Below are positions 9,068 through 16,953 of a stretch of 64,000 nucleotides of DNA, piece after piece. The DNA comes from a bacterium. Lineage in GTDB: Bacteria > Electryoneota > Electryoneia > Electryoneales > Electryoneaceae. The notes below the pieces were generated by a model that did not search any database, was not told where the DNA came from, and was given only the letters and a program-made list of their open reading frames with translations. The position numbers were made by a program, and so were the translations under genes. Position 1 is the first letter of the stretch. Each line of letters opens with the position of its first letter. The stretch lies in contig JANQEY010000032.1 of the NCBI GenBank assembly GCA_028278125.1, forward strand, positions 1 to 64,000, given 5' to 3'.

Positions 9068-10506
9068 ACGACAAACTTGAACTGACACCACGGCAGATAG
9101 TCCGTGAACTTGACCAGTATATAATCGGGCAGGTTGATGCCAAACGTTCCGTTGCGATCGCCCTGCGTAACCGCTGGCGGAGACGCCTGATCGACGATCC
9201 GATCCAGGAAGAAATAGTCCCGAACAACATCCTGATGATCGGTCCAACTGGTGTGGGAAAAACAGAAATCGCCCGGCGTCTTGCCAGGTTGACACACGCG
9301 CCATTTGTAAAAGTGGACGCCAGCAAGTTCACCGAAGTTGGATATGTTGGCAAAGATGTAGAAAGTATGGTAAGAGACCTGGTGGAGATGGCTGTCGCCA
9401 TGGTTCGCTCGGAGAAAACCCACGAAGTGGAAGAACTGGCCAGGGAAAGAGTCGAAGATCGACTTTTGGACATTCTTCTTCCTCCTCCATCGAAAAAACG
9501 TTCGAAAACAAAACCCGCCGATGTTCTGGGTAACCTGCAGGAACTGATTTCTGCACCGGAATCGGTCGTTGAAACAGAAGTAAAGGTCGAAGACGACAGC
9601 CCTGACGACAAACAGATGGAGAGGTATCAGCGCACTCGTGAAAAGATGCGTAAACGTCTCCATAATGGTGACTTTGAACAATCAAAGGTTGAGCTTGAAC
9701 TCCGTGAAAAAGCCGGCGGAGTGATGCAGGTTTTTGGTCCTGTCGGCATCGAAGAGATGGGAATCAACCTCCAGGAACTGTTCGGCAGCATGATGCCCCA
9801 AAAGCAGAAGAAAAAACAGGTTGTCTTGGGTGAAGCGCGTAATCTGCTGATGGGTGAAGAGGTTGACCGTTTACTGGACATGGACGCGATAGTTACCGAG
9901 GCGCTGACTCGAACCGAGGAGATGGGAATTATCTTCCTCGATGAGGTCGATAAAATAGCAGCCAGCGAACCGGGTAATGGGCCGGACGTCAGCCGTGAAG
10001 GAGTCCAGAGGGATATCCTGCCGATAGTTGAAGGTACTCGTGTATCCACGAAATACGGTCCCGTAAACACTGATCATATCCTTTTTATTGCCGCAGGTGC
10101 TTTTCATGTGGCGAGGCCGTCTGACCTTATTCCTGAAATGCAGGGACGGTTCCCGATCCGAGTGGAATTGGATTCGCTTGACAGGAAAGATTTTGTCCGG
10201 ATTCTCACTGAGCCAAAAAACTCGCTGATCAAACAATATGTCGCACTGCTGGCAGCGGAAAATGTTGAGCTGACATTCGATAAAGGCGCCATCAGGGAAA
10301 TCGCCTACATCGCGGCGACAGTTAACGACCGGACTGAAAATATCGGCGCGCGAAGGTTACATACTGTGATGACTTCACTACTGGAAGATTTTCTCTTTAA
10401 GGTTCCCAGCAGGAATATTAAAACGATCCATGTGGACAAGGAAATGGTCCAGGGCTACCTGGATGACCTGGTGGAAGACGAGGATCTTTCGAGGTATATA
10501 CTGTAG
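9064..10506 (+). CDS. hslU: ATP-dependent protease ATPase subunit HslU (ClpY)
   Basis: The 480-residue AAA+ unfoldase of HslVU starts with LTPRQIVRELDQYIIGQ. It has Walker A GPTGVGKTEIARRLA (about residues 60-74), the signature VDASKFTEVGYVGKDVESMVRDLVE split here around that motif, Walker B IIFLDEVDKIA, and sensor region NDRTENIGARRLHTV. It is somewhat longer than the roughly 440-residue enterobacterial protein; the extra length lies in the variable I domain (about 110-260). The start is GTG inside the hslV stop. A GC hairpin at 10530-10552 follows. Confidence 0.97.
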   Translation: MNDKLELTPRQIVRELDQYIIGQVDAKRSVAIALRNRWRRRLIDDPIQEEIVPNNILMIGPTGVGKTEIARRLARLTHAPFVKVDASKFTEVGYVGKDVESMVRDLVEMAVAMVRSEKTHEVEELARERVEDRLLDILLPPPSKKRSKTKPADVLGNLQELISAPESVVETEVKVEDDSPDDKQMERYQRTREKMRKRLHNGDFEQSKVELELREKAGGVMQVFGPVGIEEMGINLQELFGSMMPQKQKKKQVVLGEARNLLMGEEVDRLLDMDAIVTEALTRTEEMGIIFLDEVDKIAASEPGNGPDVSREGVQRDILPIVEGTRVSTKYGPVNTDHILFIAAGAFHVARPSDLIPEMQGRFPIRVELDSLDRKDFVRILTEPKNSLIKQYVALLAAENVELTFDKGAIREIAYIAATVNDRTENIGARRLHTVMTSLLEDFLFKVPSRNIKTIHVDKEMVQGYLDDLVEDEDLSRYIL

Positions 10507-10529
10507 CCTTTGTGACGAACACAAATAGA

Positions 10530-10552
10530 CCCTGTCATCGGAGCTGACAGGG
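10530..10552. terminator. Hairpin between convergent hslU and terB-like gene
   Basis: CCCTGTCA (10530-10537) and TGACAGGG (10545-10552) form a perfect 8-bp stem with a 7-nt loop. It shares the layout and the flanking GGGCCAC of the hairpin after rodA. It lies between two convergent stops and probably terminates both transcripts. Confidence 0.55.
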
Positions 10553-10607
10553 CCACCCACGAATATCAGGTATTCCCCTGGATACGATGACCCCGGACTA
10601 CCTAGGT

Positions 10608-11060
10608 TTATTCGCCTTCCAGCTCATCTTTAATTGTCAACTTGGCGTCTATCAGCTCTGAATGCCTTAGGTTAAACAGGCGGGCAAGTTTGTGCACCAG
10701 GTAGTCCTCGTGTGAATCAAGGTGGCCGTCCGCAAAGATAATCCGCCAGATCTCTTCAAGTATCTCGATTTTTTCACTACGGCTGAATTGTTCGTTAATC
10801 CGTCGCGTGAAGGGGAAAATATCGAGTGTTTCTTCTCTTACATTTGATGCAAGATCTACCAGTTTCCCTGCTTCGTTCTCTGATAGTTTAAAGTATATGG
10901 AAAGGGTATCGATTATCCCATCGTATTCCTCGTCAGAAAACTCGCCATCAATTCGGGCTGCTTCGAGCAGCACGATACAGACCGCCAGGGCCGTTTCGTT
11001 ATAGCCACCGGAAACCTCGCCGGATTCTTTATTAAATAAATCTTCAAGTTTTTTAAACAT
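10608..11060 (-). CDS. TerB-like (tellurite-resistance B family) helical protein
   Basis: The 150-residue, acidic, all-helical protein shows the TerB domain pattern: an early LLEAARIDGEFSDEEYDGI (acidic DGEFSDEE metal-like loop) repeated later as IIFADGHLDSHEDYLVHKL. TerB domains are thought to bind metal through these acidic loops and often act in stress or membrane-associated complexes. Presence of the domain does not imply tellurite resistance. The gene lies 33 bp downstream of the glmU-like gene on the same strand and is probably co-transcribed. Its specific function is unknown. Confidence 0.75.
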   Translation of the reverse strand: MFKKLEDLFNKESGEVSGGYNETALAVCIVLLEAARIDGEFSDEEYDGIIDTLSIYFKLSENEAGKLVDLASNVREETLDIFPFTRRINEQFSRSEKIEILEEIWRIIFADGHLDSHEDYLVHKLARLFNLRHSELIDAKLTIKDELEGE

Positions 11061-11093
11061 TATTTTAACCGTATATATTACCTGTACTGAAGA

Positions 11094-12374
11094 TTAAATC
11101 TCGTTTCTTTCTGCCTTCTGGTATAGTTGTTTCAACAGGTTTTCCATCGCCGGAGAAAGAACACGGTCCCGTCTTTTCATGGCTACTTTTGCCGTGTGTA
11201 AAAACTTGTCAAAATCATACATCTCCAGACCTGACGCTCCACCCCACCTGTAAGCACCAACAGCTTTAGGAGGAAACCCTGCGCCAAAGATATTTGTTCC
11301 AATTCCGATAACCGTTCCAGTATTCAATTGGGTATTGATTGCCGTTTTTACATGGTCGCCGATAATTGAACCGAAGAATGTTTCCCCGGTATCAATAATC
11401 TCGCCATCAATTGTCACCTTTACATTGGAGTAATTGTTCTTGAGATCGCTGTTGTTAGTATCGGCGCCGAGGTTGACCCATTCCCCCAGGAGAGCATTGC
11501 CAAGGAAACCGTCATGTTGCTTGTTGCTGTACCCCTGGAAAATGCAGTCTTCTATCTCCCCGCCAAGTTTGCAAGCTGGACCGATGGTCAGTGGACCCAA
11601 CAATTTCGCACCCGGTTTAACATAACAATCGTTACCCAGGACTGCAGGTCCAATGATAATCGCACCCGGTGACACCTTTACACCCTCGCCAAGAATAATT
11701 GGTCCATTGCTGGCATCAAGGATTGCGCCGGCAGAAACTATTGCACCCTCATTAATATGGATGTTGTCAGGTTCAACAAGGATCGCACGATGATCTACTT
11801 CGCCCGATATCCTGCCGAAACCGAGTCTGTCAAAATCCTCCTTGATCAGCTCTTCCTGCAGCTTCAGCATCTCCCATGGCCAGTAGACCAGTGAATCGGG
11901 ATTATCAACCAGCTGTACTTCCGGTGCTGTTGTTTCGATACCCCAAATGGCAAGCAACGCCCTTGCCGAATATTCAGACGGATCATAGATGTCCCGTGTT
12001 ACCCATTTCCGGGCAATATCAGCAGGTAAACGCGCGGCAACGATATCCGGACCATCCGTCCAGACTGTCCAGGGACATTTTTCGGCCAAACCAGCTGTGT
12101 TAATGTTTTTAACTGCTCTTCCATTTACCAGGAAAACATCACCTTCCGAAGGGATATCCTGTAGCATCATCCCCGATTTAGCCTCGTCCACCAATGGTTT
12201 TAAGGATGTACGAGGGAAATAACCTGACGGTGAAATGTCCAGTTGACGAGTAATCCTTTCGGCGAGTGTTTCCAGTCCAATCCTCAGGTCCCAGACCGGC
12301 CTGAGGGTTGTCAACGGCCCGAATCTTCGCCATCCGGGATCTTCAAAAATATAGAGAGGCAGCTTGTTCATCAC
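11094..12374 (-). CDS. Alternative GlmU-type sugar nucleotidyltransferase/acyltransferase (Bacteroidetes type)
   Basis: The 426-residue protein resembles the alternative bacterial GlmU family found mainly in Bacteroidetes and relatives. The N-terminal part begins with YIFEDPGWRRFGPLTTLRP followed by VWDLRIGLETL, the nucleotidyltransferase entry motif of that family. From about residue 210 the chain shows hexapeptide-repeat (left-handed beta-helix) character, e.g. GAIVSAGAILDAS, GVKVSPGAIIIGPAVLG and CYVKPGAKLLGP. The inferred role is UDP-N-acetylglucosamine synthesis (uridylyltransfer and acetyltransfer) for peptidoglycan. The classical GlmU N-terminal GTRM-type motif is not visible, so the exact substrate is uncertain. 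Confidence 0.75.
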   Translation of the reverse strand: MMNKLPLYIFEDPGWRRFGPLTTLRPVWDLRIGLETLAERITRQLDISPSGYFPRTSLKPLVDEAKSGMMLQDIPSEGDVFLVNGRAVKNINTAGLAEKCPWTVWTDGPDIVAARLPADIARKWVTRDIYDPSEYSARALLAIWGIETTAPEVQLVDNPDSLVYWPWEMLKLQEELIKEDFDRLGFGRISGEVDHRAILVEPDNIHINEGAIVSAGAILDASNGPIILGEGVKVSPGAIIIGPAVLGNDCYVKPGAKLLGPLTIGPACKLGGEIEDCIFQGYSNKQHDGFLGNALLGEWVNLGADTNNSDLKNNYSNVKVTIDGEIIDTGETFFGSIIGDHVKTAINTQLNTGTVIGIGTNIFGAGFPPKAVGAYRWGGASGLEMYDFDKFLHTAKVAMKRRDRVLSPAMENLLKQLYQKAERNEI

Positions 12375-12503
12375 TTTTTCCTTGATAATTTTGTCAAAGG
12401 TACATTACATGCCGTGACATGCCAAGCTAATTCGTTAATCTGGAAGGCTTTCGTCTCCCATCGAGAGACACAGCTCTTTACTAAGCCTTGTGAAATTATT
12501 ATG

Positions 12504-12525
12504 TTTGTTCCTCCGAAAGAACAAA
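12504..12525 (+). repeat. Inverted repeat upstream of the HU gene
   Basis: TTTGTTC (12504-12510) and GAACAAA (12519-12525) form a perfect 7-bp inverted repeat with an 8-nt centre, 36 bp before the HU start codon. It could be an operator or a small leader hairpin. No regulator can be named. Confidence 0.4.
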
Positions 12526-12561
12526 ATTATAGCAAATTTTTACTGCATAGAGAAAGGAACA

Positions 12562-12894
12562 ATGATGAGCAACCGTCCTCGTACTTTCATTAAAAAAGAT
12601 GTTGTTGAACAGACTGCTCAAAATGCCGGACTGGATCCGAAGGCTGTAGCACCAATCGTTGACGCTACTTTTGTCGCATTACGTGAAATGATCACCAACA
12701 CCACCGGCGAATGCCGTATTGAAATCCGCGATTTTGGCGTACTCCAGGTTAAAAATACTGCACCGAAACCAAAAGCACGTAACCCACGTAAACCAGGACA
12801 GGAAATCTATATCCCGGCACGTCGCAAAACCCATTTCCGCCCCGGCAGGAAAATTAAAGAAGCTCTGCAGGTACCTCTCGATAAACTGAAATAA
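12562..12894 (+). CDS. HU/IHF family DNA-binding protein
   Basis: The frame opens further upstream, but the start at ATG 12562 (or the adjacent ATG 12565) is chosen because AGAAAGG (12551-12557) lies 4 bp before it and the protein then begins MMSNRPRTFIKKDVVEQTA, as HU proteins do. The product is 110 residues. It includes the HU signature region EIRDFGVLQVKNTAPKPKARNP followed by the DNA-binding arm (KPGQEIYIPARRKTHFRPGRKI). HU bends and compacts DNA. A second, UGA-containing gene begins 15 bp after the stop with no terminator between, so the two should share a transcript. Confidence 0.93.
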   Translation: MMSNRPRTFIKKDVVEQTAQNAGLDPKAVAPIVDATFVALREMITNTTGECRIEIRDFGVLQVKNTAPKPKARNPRKPGQEIYIPARRKTHFRPGRKIKEALQVPLDKLK

Positions 12895-12909
12895 TTTTAA
12901 CAGGTTATT

Positions 12910-13128
12910 ATGCATTTCTCCATTACTTACTGTGTGGATTGAAACTATTATCCAAAAGCCGCTAGTTTGGCGGATGCATTAAAATCAAAATATCCTGGAT
13001 CTGATGTTGAATTTGTAAAGGGAGGTGGCGGTATCTTCGATGTATACCTGGACGATCGATTGTTATTCTCGAAGCATGCCGTCGGCAGGTTCCCAGATCC
13101 GGGAGAAGTTTTTGCAAAGATTGATTAA
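12910..13128 (+). CDS. Selenoprotein W-like (Rdx family) protein with in-frame UGA as selenocysteine
   Basis: Read through the TGA at 12940-12942, the frame from ATG 12910 to TAA 13126-13128 encodes 72 residues that look complete: MHFSITYC-V-D-U11-NYYPKAASLADALK, then FVKGGGGIFDVYLDD and LLFSKHAVGRFPDPGEVF. This is the SelT/SelW/SelH (Rdx) layout: a beta-strand leading to a CxxC/CxxU redox motif (C8-V-D-U11), a helix with PKAASLA, then the conserved GG-x-FDV and GRFP blocks. The TGA falls exactly on the position that is selenocysteine in SelW proteins. The coding character continues without other stops. A selA gene in the same window supports selenocysteine use. The protein is probably a small cytosolic thiol/selenol redox protein. 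AGG (12902-12904) precedes the start. The alternative is a nonsense-mutated pseudogene, which I think unlikely. Confidence 0.88.
12953..12979 (+). promoter_or_regulatory. Candidate bacterial SECIS element just after the UGA
   Basis: CCGCT (12959-12963) can pair with GGCGG (12969-12973, one U-G pair) to close a 5-nt loop AGTTT with a G at its second position. The loop begins about 21 nt after the UGA, within the range expected for SelB-recognised hairpins. A competing pairing, CCAAA with TTTGG, exists. This was judged by eye, without a folding calculation. Confidence 0.45.
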
Positions 13129-13155
13129 TAAGCTAGATATAATCTGAATATCGTA

Positions 13156-13189
13156 AGCCAGGTTGTAATTATAACAGCCTGGCTTTTTA
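13156..13189 (+). terminator. Rho-independent terminator after the SelW-like gene
   Basis: AGCCAGG (13156-13162) pairs with CCTGGCT (13178-13184) and is followed by a T-run. It closes the HU-selW transcript. Confidence 0.75.
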
Positions 13190-13274
13190 TATATTCCTGG
13201 TATCTGTCATGTGGAAATTCACCAGGCGATGAAAATTTCCCTGATGGAGCTTTCAAAATATTCAGGACACATAG

Positions 13275-13730
13275 ATGACCGAGATTATAACCCATATATC
13301 CTGTCCGAGGTGTGGAACAGAGGTAATAAAATATCGAAACCCGCTGCCAACAGCAGACGTTATCATAAACTACCGTGATGGAATTGTCTTAATTAATAGA
13401 GGTCGTGAACCTTTCGGATGGGCTATTCCCGGTGGTTTTATTGATTACGGCGAGAGCGCGGAAAATGCAGCGGTCCGTGAGATGCGCGAAGAGACCGGAT
13501 TGGAACTTGCCAACCTTGAACTATTTACCGTGCGTTCTTCACCGGTACGTGATCCCAGGCATCACACCCTGACAGTTGTTTATGAGGCAGAAGGCGTTGG
13601 TGAATTAAAGGCAGGTGATGATGCTACCGACGCGAAAGTCTTCAAACTGGAAAATCTTCCTGATAAAATAGCTTTTGACCATCGCGAAATCCTGGAGGAT
13701 TATCGTAAATTCAGGCAAAAGATTGATTAA
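13275..13730 (+). CDS. Nudix hydrolase with N-terminal zinc-ribbon-like CPRC motif
   Basis: The 151-residue protein carries a complete Nudix box at residues 54-76 (G-x5-E-x7-REMREETGL). These residues bind Mg2+ and catalyse hydrolysis of nucleoside diphosphate-linked substrates. The N-terminus has SCPRCG (Cys10, Cys13), half of a zinc ribbon of the kind seen in NADH pyrophosphatase-like and related Nudix proteins. The substrate cannot be told from sequence; ADP-ribose or NAD-type compounds are plausible. It lies 22 bp before the GWxTD lipoprotein gene and could be co-transcribed with it. Confidence 0.88.
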   Translation: MTEIITHISCPRCGTEVIKYRNPLPTADVIINYRDGIVLINRGREPFGWAIPGGFIDYGESAENAAVREMREETGLELANLELFTVRSSPVRDPRHHTLTVVYEAEGVGELKAGDDATDAKVFKLENLPDKIAFDHREILEDYRKFRQKID

Positions 13731-13752
13731 ACCCGGGGGGTAACAGTCAGCT

Positions 13753-14442
13753 ATGAATTATTCCAGATTCTATATATTGATCGTCATTACCATAACTTCT
13801 CTTTTGTTAGCTGGATGTTATGTGCGACCAAGACCAGCTGTACCGGTGCTGAAGGCTAAGGATTTCAGTAAAATGAGTGACGCAGAGGTAGCCAGAGAAA
13901 TCGAATGCCTTGAATATATCCTGACACAGCATGACAGGGATCAGACAAGGTTTATGACCGACGAGGATCTGCGTCAATATCTAACAAACTTCTGGAACAA
14001 CATAAATCCCGCAAAACCCAGCGAGGGTTCGAAGGTCAGAAAAGCATACCTGAAGCGTGTTAATACAGCCAACATGCTCTTTGAAACTGTAGATCGTGAA
14101 GGTTGGAGAACTGACCGGGGCAGGATTTACTGTCTTTACGGTGAGCCCAGTGATTCATATACACAATACGGCGGAACTACGGCTGAAACGATGAATAAAC
14201 CTGTAGACAGTTCCGGGTTAGTCCATACACAGCACACCAGCGGGCTCCAAAATAAAAGTATGGAAGCCTGGTGGTATAGCAGCGTCGAGGGTGGAGTTGG
14301 ATTCATCTTTGTGGACAAAGGCGGCGTTGGCGACATGGCGCTTGTGCATTCAAATAAAGATGGTGAAGTGTTTGATGATTACTGGAGCATTTCCCTTAGT
14401 GCTACTGGTCCACCCTGGCTGGAAAAGGTTTTTACTCGATAG
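13753..14442 (+). CDS. GWxTD-domain lipoprotein
   Basis: The 229-residue protein begins with a lipoprotein signal (hydrophobic stretch ending LLLAGC, lipidated Cys near residue 22). It contains the motif EGWRTDRGRIYCLYGEPSD (about residues 118-136), diagnostic of the GWxTD domain family of unknown function, which is widespread in the FCB group and some Acidobacteria. The domain is often found in secreted or outer-membrane proteins. The gene ends 1 bp before the convergent rhomboid gene, with no room for a terminator between them. Confidence 0.85.
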   Translation: MNYSRFYILIVITITSLLLAGCYVRPRPAVPVLKAKDFSKMSDAEVAREIECLEYILTQHDRDQTRFMTDEDLRQYLTNFWNNINPAKPSEGSKVRKAYLKRVNTANMLFETVDREGWRTDRGRIYCLYGEPSDSYTQYGGTTAETMNKPVDSSGLVHTQHTSGLQNKSMEAWWYSSVEGGVGFIFVDKGGVGDMALVHSNKDGEVFDDYWSISLSATGPPWLEKVFTR

Positions 14443-14443
14443 A

Positions 14444-15130
14444 TCAACGCCTGAACAATAATACCAGTTTTCTGAAAAATACTACCACGATGCCTACCAG
14501 GAATCCGCCGATATGTGCCCAGAAGGCGATTCCCGATACCTCTTCGAGGACAAACGACTCCATGCCGCTTGCGAGTTGAATGGAAAACCAGATCCCCAGG
14601 AAAACCCATGCTGGAACACGGACAAAAAACACAATAAAGATAAATACCATGGCCTTTATTCGCGCCTTGGGGAACATGAGCAAATATGCTCCCATCACCC
14701 CGGAAACAGCGCCACTGGCACCTATTGTGGGAATCCCTGATCCCGGGTTAATGATAACATGCGCCACACCAGCCATAACTCCTGCCACAAGATAGAACAA
14801 CAGGAAACGACCATGGCCAAACTTGTCCTCAATGTTGTCCCCGAAGATCCAGAGCATCCACATGTTTGAAATGATGTGCATCCATCCACCATGAATAAAA
14901 ACACTGCTTAAAAATGTGATCCCATGGTGGAAAAGAGAAAAGAGACTGAAAACCTGGTCAACCTGAACCAGCCTGGCCGGTATTATGCCGAAATCCTGGA
15001 AGAAAGCACTTAACTGGGTACTTGGCAGTGTAATTTGCGCGGTAAATACTATTGCATTTACAATTATTATGGATACTGTAACAAACGGAAAAGTATCTCG
15101 AGGATTATCGTCTCGGTATGGAAAAAACAT
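14444..15130 (-). CDS. Rhomboid family intramembrane serine protease
   Basis: The 228-residue protein has six to seven membrane helices. The catalytic dyad is visible: Ser139 in GASGAVSG and His206 in FWAHIGGFLVG. The HGGWMHIISNMWMLWIFG block matches the conserved loop and second helix of rhomboids. These enzymes cut transmembrane segments of membrane proteins within the bilayer. The substrate is unknown. It is transcribed alone, converging on the GWxTD gene. Confidence 0.93.
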   Translation of the reverse strand: MFFPYRDDNPRDTFPFVTVSIIIVNAIVFTAQITLPSTQLSAFFQDFGIIPARLVQVDQVFSLFSLFHHGITFLSSVFIHGGWMHIISNMWMLWIFGDNIEDKFGHGRFLLFYLVAGVMAGVAHVIINPGSGIPTIGASGAVSGVMGAYLLMFPKARIKAMVFIFIVFFVRVPAWVFLGIWFSIQLASGMESFVLEEVSGIAFWAHIGGFLVGIVVVFFRKLVLLFRR

Positions 15131-15316
15131 CCTGTCTCCGCATAATTACTTGTTCGCAGTATCACTATGGATCAATCTAAACTGGGTTTCTATCTACTCG
15201 TTTTTACAGCAAAAACTCTGTTCCCATAAAATACATCTAGAAACTTTTCCTGAAAGTCAGCATCTCAATATAGAGTAAAAATAAATATCGCTGCTTAAAT
15301 ATTTGAAGGATATATA

Positions 15317-15967
15317 ATGAGCATTTTGAAAGACAAAGATAAAGAAGAAATCAGGAACAGGCTAAAGGCAATGACCGGAAAAGTAAAACTGGTTTACTTT
15401 ACCCAGGAGCTCGAGTGCCAGTTCTGCCGTGAGACAGGTATTTTATTAAATGAACTTGCCGAACTCAGCGATCTTCTTGAAGTTGAAACATTTAATTTTG
15501 TAAACGATAAAGAGGTTGTAGAAAAATACAAGGTCGATAAAATTCCTGCTGTTGTGATGCTCGATGGCAACGACAAGGATTACGGAATTCGTTTTTATGG
15601 TATCCCCTCGGGTTATGAGTTCGCAACTCTGCTGGAAGATATCCTGATGGTTTCAAGCGGTCAGTCGGGGCTATCGTCAGCAATAATAGACGAACTGGCG
15701 AAGCTCGAGAATGACGTTCATATGCAGGTTTTTGTAACCCCAACCTGCCCATACTGCCCGGGCGCAGTTTTAACAGCCCACAAAATGGCATTTGAATCGG
15801 ACAAGGTTAGTGCAGATATGGTCGAAGCGACAGAATTTCCACATCTGTCGAACCGTTACAACGTCAGGGGAGTACCACGTACAGTTGTCAACGAGGAACA
15901 CACGATTGAGGGCATGGTACCGGAGTCAAAGATGCTCTCAGAAGTGATGAGTGCGGCACACGGGTAG
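15317..15967 (+). CDS. Protein disulfide oxidoreductase with two thioredoxin folds (PDO/glutaredoxin-like)
   Basis: The 216-residue protein has two thioredoxin-fold halves, each with a CxxC: Cys34-Q-F-Cys37 in the N-terminal half and Cys144-P-Y-Cys147 (FVTPTCPYCPGA) in the C-terminal half. Cis-proline loops follow in both (KIPAVVML; RGVPRTVV). This is the layout of thermophile PDOs and AhpF-N/glutaredoxin-like proteins, acting on cytosolic disulfides; no signal peptide is present. It is followed 26 bp later by an ECF sigma factor gene and starts a five-gene same-strand run ending at the terminator 17841-17866. Confidence 0.88.
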   Translation: MSILKDKDKEEIRNRLKAMTGKVKLVYFTQELECQFCRETGILLNELAELSDLLEVETFNFVNDKEVVEKYKVDKIPAVVMLDGNDKDYGIRFYGIPSGYEFATLLEDILMVSSGQSGLSSAIIDELAKLENDVHMQVFVTPTCPYCPGAVLTAHKMAFESDKVSADMVEATEFPHLSNRYNVRGVPRTVVNEEHTIEGMVPESKMLSEVMSAAHG

Positions 15968-15993
15968 CATCAAGGTCGGTCGAGGGCTATTTT

Positions 15994-16656
15994 GTGGATA
16001 TGGAATCGACAAAAAATGCCCAAATTACCGGTAAAAAAACCGGTGTTGACGAAAACGCAGAGATCAGGGAAAAAGAAAAACTGCTGATAGAGCAGGCACT
16101 CGCTGGAAACGATAAAGCGAGGACTGAAATTGTTCTGCAGCATCAACGTAATATTTATAACCTCGGCCTGCGTCTCAGCGGAAACGAAGAAGAAGCGGAA
16201 TGTATCCTCCAGGATACTTTTCTGAAGGTATTTGAAAAACTGGATAACTTCCGCGGACAAAGCAAACTTGGAACCTGGATACACAGAATCGCTACAAATG
16301 TAGCGTTGATGCGTATCAGGAGCAAAAAGGGGAAATACTTTGTCCCGATCGAGGAAGAGATTAACGATGACAAGGAAGACAGGGATGTTGTCCATATCGC
16401 GCAATCGCTGGACAGCAGTCCACTGGACCTGGCGTTAAACGAGGAACTACGCCAGACACTGGATCGTGCGATAGTCGAGCTTCCACCGAGTTTACGTACG
16501 GCATTTGTTCTAAAAGATTTGCATGGATTATCAATGGCTGATATTGCTGAAGAAACCGGTAAAACTGTTTCGGCTATCAAGGCAGACCTGCACAGGGCAA
16601 GGGTAAAACTTCGCGCCAAGCTGGTCGAGTTCGTGGAAGGAGGGGAAAATGGATAA
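15994..16656 (+). CDS. ECF-type RNA polymerase sigma factor
   Basis: The 220-residue protein has sigma region 2 (LSGNEEEAECILQDTFLKVFEKLDNF, GTWIHRIATNVALMRIR) and region 4 (LPPSLRTAFVLKDLHGLSMADIAEETGKT with a helix-turn-helix). Regions 1.1 and 3 are absent, so it is an ECF sigma factor of the RpoE/SigW type. GTG 15994 is chosen because CGAGGG (15981-15986) sits 7 bp upstream; ATG 16000 is the alternative. The end overlaps the anti-sigma gene by 8 bp. Adjacent thioredoxin-fold genes suggest a thiol-stress or envelope-redox regulon, which is inference. Confidence 0.93.
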   Translation: MDMESTKNAQITGKKTGVDENAEIREKEKLLIEQALAGNDKARTEIVLQHQRNIYNLGLRLSGNEEEAECILQDTFLKVFEKLDNFRGQSKLGTWIHRIATNVALMRIRSKKGKYFVPIEEEINDDKEDRDVVHIAQSLDSSPLDLALNEELRQTLDRAIVELPPSLRTAFVLKDLHGLSMADIAEETGKTVSAIKADLHRARVKLRAKLVEFVEGGENG

Positions 16657-16927
16657 ACACAGCCCCTGTCAGCAAACACTGGATCAGATTTGTGATGTCC
16701 TGGAGTTCAGCCTCGGTCACGAAAAAGGAAAAGAAGCGTGCCAGGAACTGATAGCGCATATCAAGAGTTGTCCTAAGTGCTGTGCTGAAGTGGACACTCT
16801 TCAGAAGACAATCAAAATTTTTAAAGAAATTCCGGATAAGGAAGTACCGAATGATGTGCAATGGCGCCTGATGAAGGAATTACATCTCGATATTCCTCTT
16901 CGTCCAGAATCCGGGTATGAAGAATAA
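16649..16927 (+). CDS. Zinc-type (ZAS-like) anti-sigma factor
   Basis: The 92-residue soluble protein overlaps the ECF sigma gene. It contains the HxxxCxxC motif of zinc-binding anti-sigma factors (His37, Cys41, Cys44), with further Cys at 7, 15, 31 and 45. It has no membrane helix, so it should be cytosolic like RsrA or ChrR-type factors rather than a membrane-bound RseA. In such proteins oxidation of zinc-bound cysteines can release the sigma factor. Direct redox sensing here is inferred from the Cys content and the thioredoxin-fold neighbours. Confidence 0.85.
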   Translation: MDKHSPCQQTLDQICDVLEFSLGHEKGKEACQELIAHIKSCPKCCAEVDTLQKTIKIFKEIPDKEVPNDVQWRLMKELHLDIPLRPESGYEE

Positions 16928-16953
16928 TCAAACTCTGTTGTTATGGAAACTAT

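Noticed and set aside
12490..12561. Longer N-terminus for the HU protein
   Set aside because: The extra residues have no HU resemblance and there is no ribosome site before 12490, whereas AGAAAGG precedes ATG 12562.
12940..12942. TGA in the SelW-like frame as a true stop or pseudogene mutation
   Set aside because: The downstream frame keeps family motifs in order and has no further stop until TAA 13126. The TGA is exactly at the known Sec position. selA is in the window.
15970..16404. Minus-strand ORFs across the sigma factor gene
   Set aside because: They are antisense to conserved sigma region 2 and have no family resemblance.
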